A stretch of DNA of 5,614 bases from Bacteroidota bacterium (GTDB taxonomy: Bacteria > Bacteroidota > Bacteroidia > Bacteroidales > Prolixibacteraceae). The stretch is from the NCBI GenBank assembly GCA_013203755.1, contig JABMPI010000372.1, forward strand, positions 1-5,614, in the 5' to 3' direction. Position numbers and translations under genes: made by a program. Position 1 is the first letter of the stretch. Every line of letters starts with the position of its first letter. This document shows, piece after piece, positions 5,178 through 5,614 of this stretch. Below the pieces are notes generated by a model. That model was not told where the DNA came from. It made no database searches and saw nothing but the letters and a program-made list of their open reading frames with translations.

Positions 5178-5573
5178 ATGGAAAAAAAATATCAATTCTT
5201 TATTAGTTCGACTTATGTTGACCTTGTCGAAGAAAGAAAGGAAGTTATACAAGCTCTTTTAGAACTTGATTGCATACCAGTAGGAATGGAATTATTCCCA
5301 GCAGCAAATGAAGATCAGTGGACTCTTATAAGAGAACTGATTGATACCTGTGATTATTACTTGCTTATTGTTGGGGGGCGTTATGGCTCGTTAAATAGTG
5401 CTGGAATCAGTTATACTCAGATGGAATATGAATATGCAATCAAAAAAGGTATACCAGTTATTGCATTTACTCCATCAAATCCTGAAGAAATACCCGTTGG
5501 CAAAACAGACAAAGACCCTGAAAAGTCAGAGAAGCTTAAAACGTTTTTGGATTTAGTTCAGAAAAAGATGTGA
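5178..5573 (+). CDS. DUF4062 domain protein, interrupted by an in-frame TGA
   Basis: The 131 residues up to the TGA match the DUF4062 family. FISSTYVDLVEERKEV is at residues 8-23, IPVGMELFPA at 33-42, then a DYYLLIVGGRYGS strand-loop at 59-71, SYTQMEYEYA at 78-87 and IPVIAF at 92-97. The Rossmann-like look recalls TIR/SEFIR-type signalling domains. DUF4062 domains often form the N-terminus of larger bacterial proteins, some in predicted conflict or defence systems; biochemical activity is not established to my knowledge. The TGA at 5571-5573 follows VQKKM. In relatives I remember, the family sequence continues there with a residue such as Cys or Val and then K.W..P..LGSVVS. The same frame here continues KSYQNPQDIGSVA to the window end. 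The gene is therefore either a fresh nonsense mutant, a recoded gene or affected by a read error. The start is the ATG after an A-rich leader (CATTAAAA). It appears to be a separate transcription unit. Confidence 0.8.
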   Translation: MEKKYQFFISSTYVDLVEERKEVIQALLELDCIPVGMELFPAANEDQWTLIRELIDTCDYYLLIVGGRYGSLNSAGISYTQMEYEYAIKKGIPVIAFTPSNPEEIPVGKTDKDPEKSEKLKTFLDLVQKKM

Positions 5574-5614
5574 AAAAGTTATCAAAATCCGCAAGACATT
5601 GGTTCTGTTGCAAG
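5571..5614 (+). other. In-frame continuation of the DUF4062 frame beyond the TGA
   Basis: After TGA 5571-5573 the same frame reads KSYQNPQDIGSVA with no further stop before the window edge. This resembles the conserved segment that follows the KKM position in intact DUF4062 proteins. It indicates that the ancestral protein ran through this point. The rest of the gene lies outside the window. Confidence 0.6.

Overview
The window reads as part of a replication and possibly transfer module of a Bacteroidota (Bacteroidetes) mobile element or plasmid-like replicon. The DNA is visibly AT-rich and every credible gene lies on the + strand. Start codons have A/T-rich leaders rather than clear Shine-Dalgarno sequences. 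The primase gene at 2276-2830 is of the BT4734/BF3469 (VirE_N-like) type, which is characteristic of Bacteroidota accessory elements. No relaxase, integrase or element end is visible, so the exact class of element is undecided.

Layout. Positions 1-185 hold the 3' end of an unrecognised gene whose stop overlaps (TAATG) the start of a 595-residue P-loop helicase/NTPase gene (185-1972). A 303-base non-coding stretch follows (1973-2275). It carries about ten copies of a GTAAACC/GTAATCC-type 7-mer on both strands, in clusters with 9-10 bp periodicity, which is iteron- or operator-like. Next comes a compact operon of a BT4734-like archaeo-eukaryotic primase domain (2276-2830), a PriCT-2 protein (2827-3249, ATGA overlap) and an unrecognised 114-residue protein (3253-3597). 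A second 10-bp-periodic array (AATC cores, 3601-3644) begins straight after the operon. It opens a 530-base non-coding region rich in small palindromes, including a 13-bp inverted repeat with a third arm (3878-3946) that could be a transfer origin or a regulatory hairpin. Then follow a ribbon-helix-helix protein (4128-4703), an overlapping 24-codon hydrophobic micro-ORF (4687-4761) and a good intrinsic terminator (4792-4828).

After the terminator, a 350-base AT-rich spacer holds three copies of an 11-bp repeat and leads to a DUF4062 gene (5178 onward). That frame is cut by an in-frame TGA at 5571-5573, yet the same frame continues beyond it with what looks like the family's normal sequence to the window end.

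Likely working together: the helicase, primase catalytic domain and PriCT-2 protein correspond to pieces often fused in one polypeptide in other elements, and here they are separate cistrons. With the flanking repeat arrays they suggest a self-contained origin plus primase/helicase unit. The ribbon-helix-helix protein would be the DNA-binding partner of the palindrome-rich region upstream of it (relaxosome accessory, partition or autorepressor). The DUF4062 gene is a separate transcription unit and looks like cargo, possibly defence-related, and possibly decaying or recoded.
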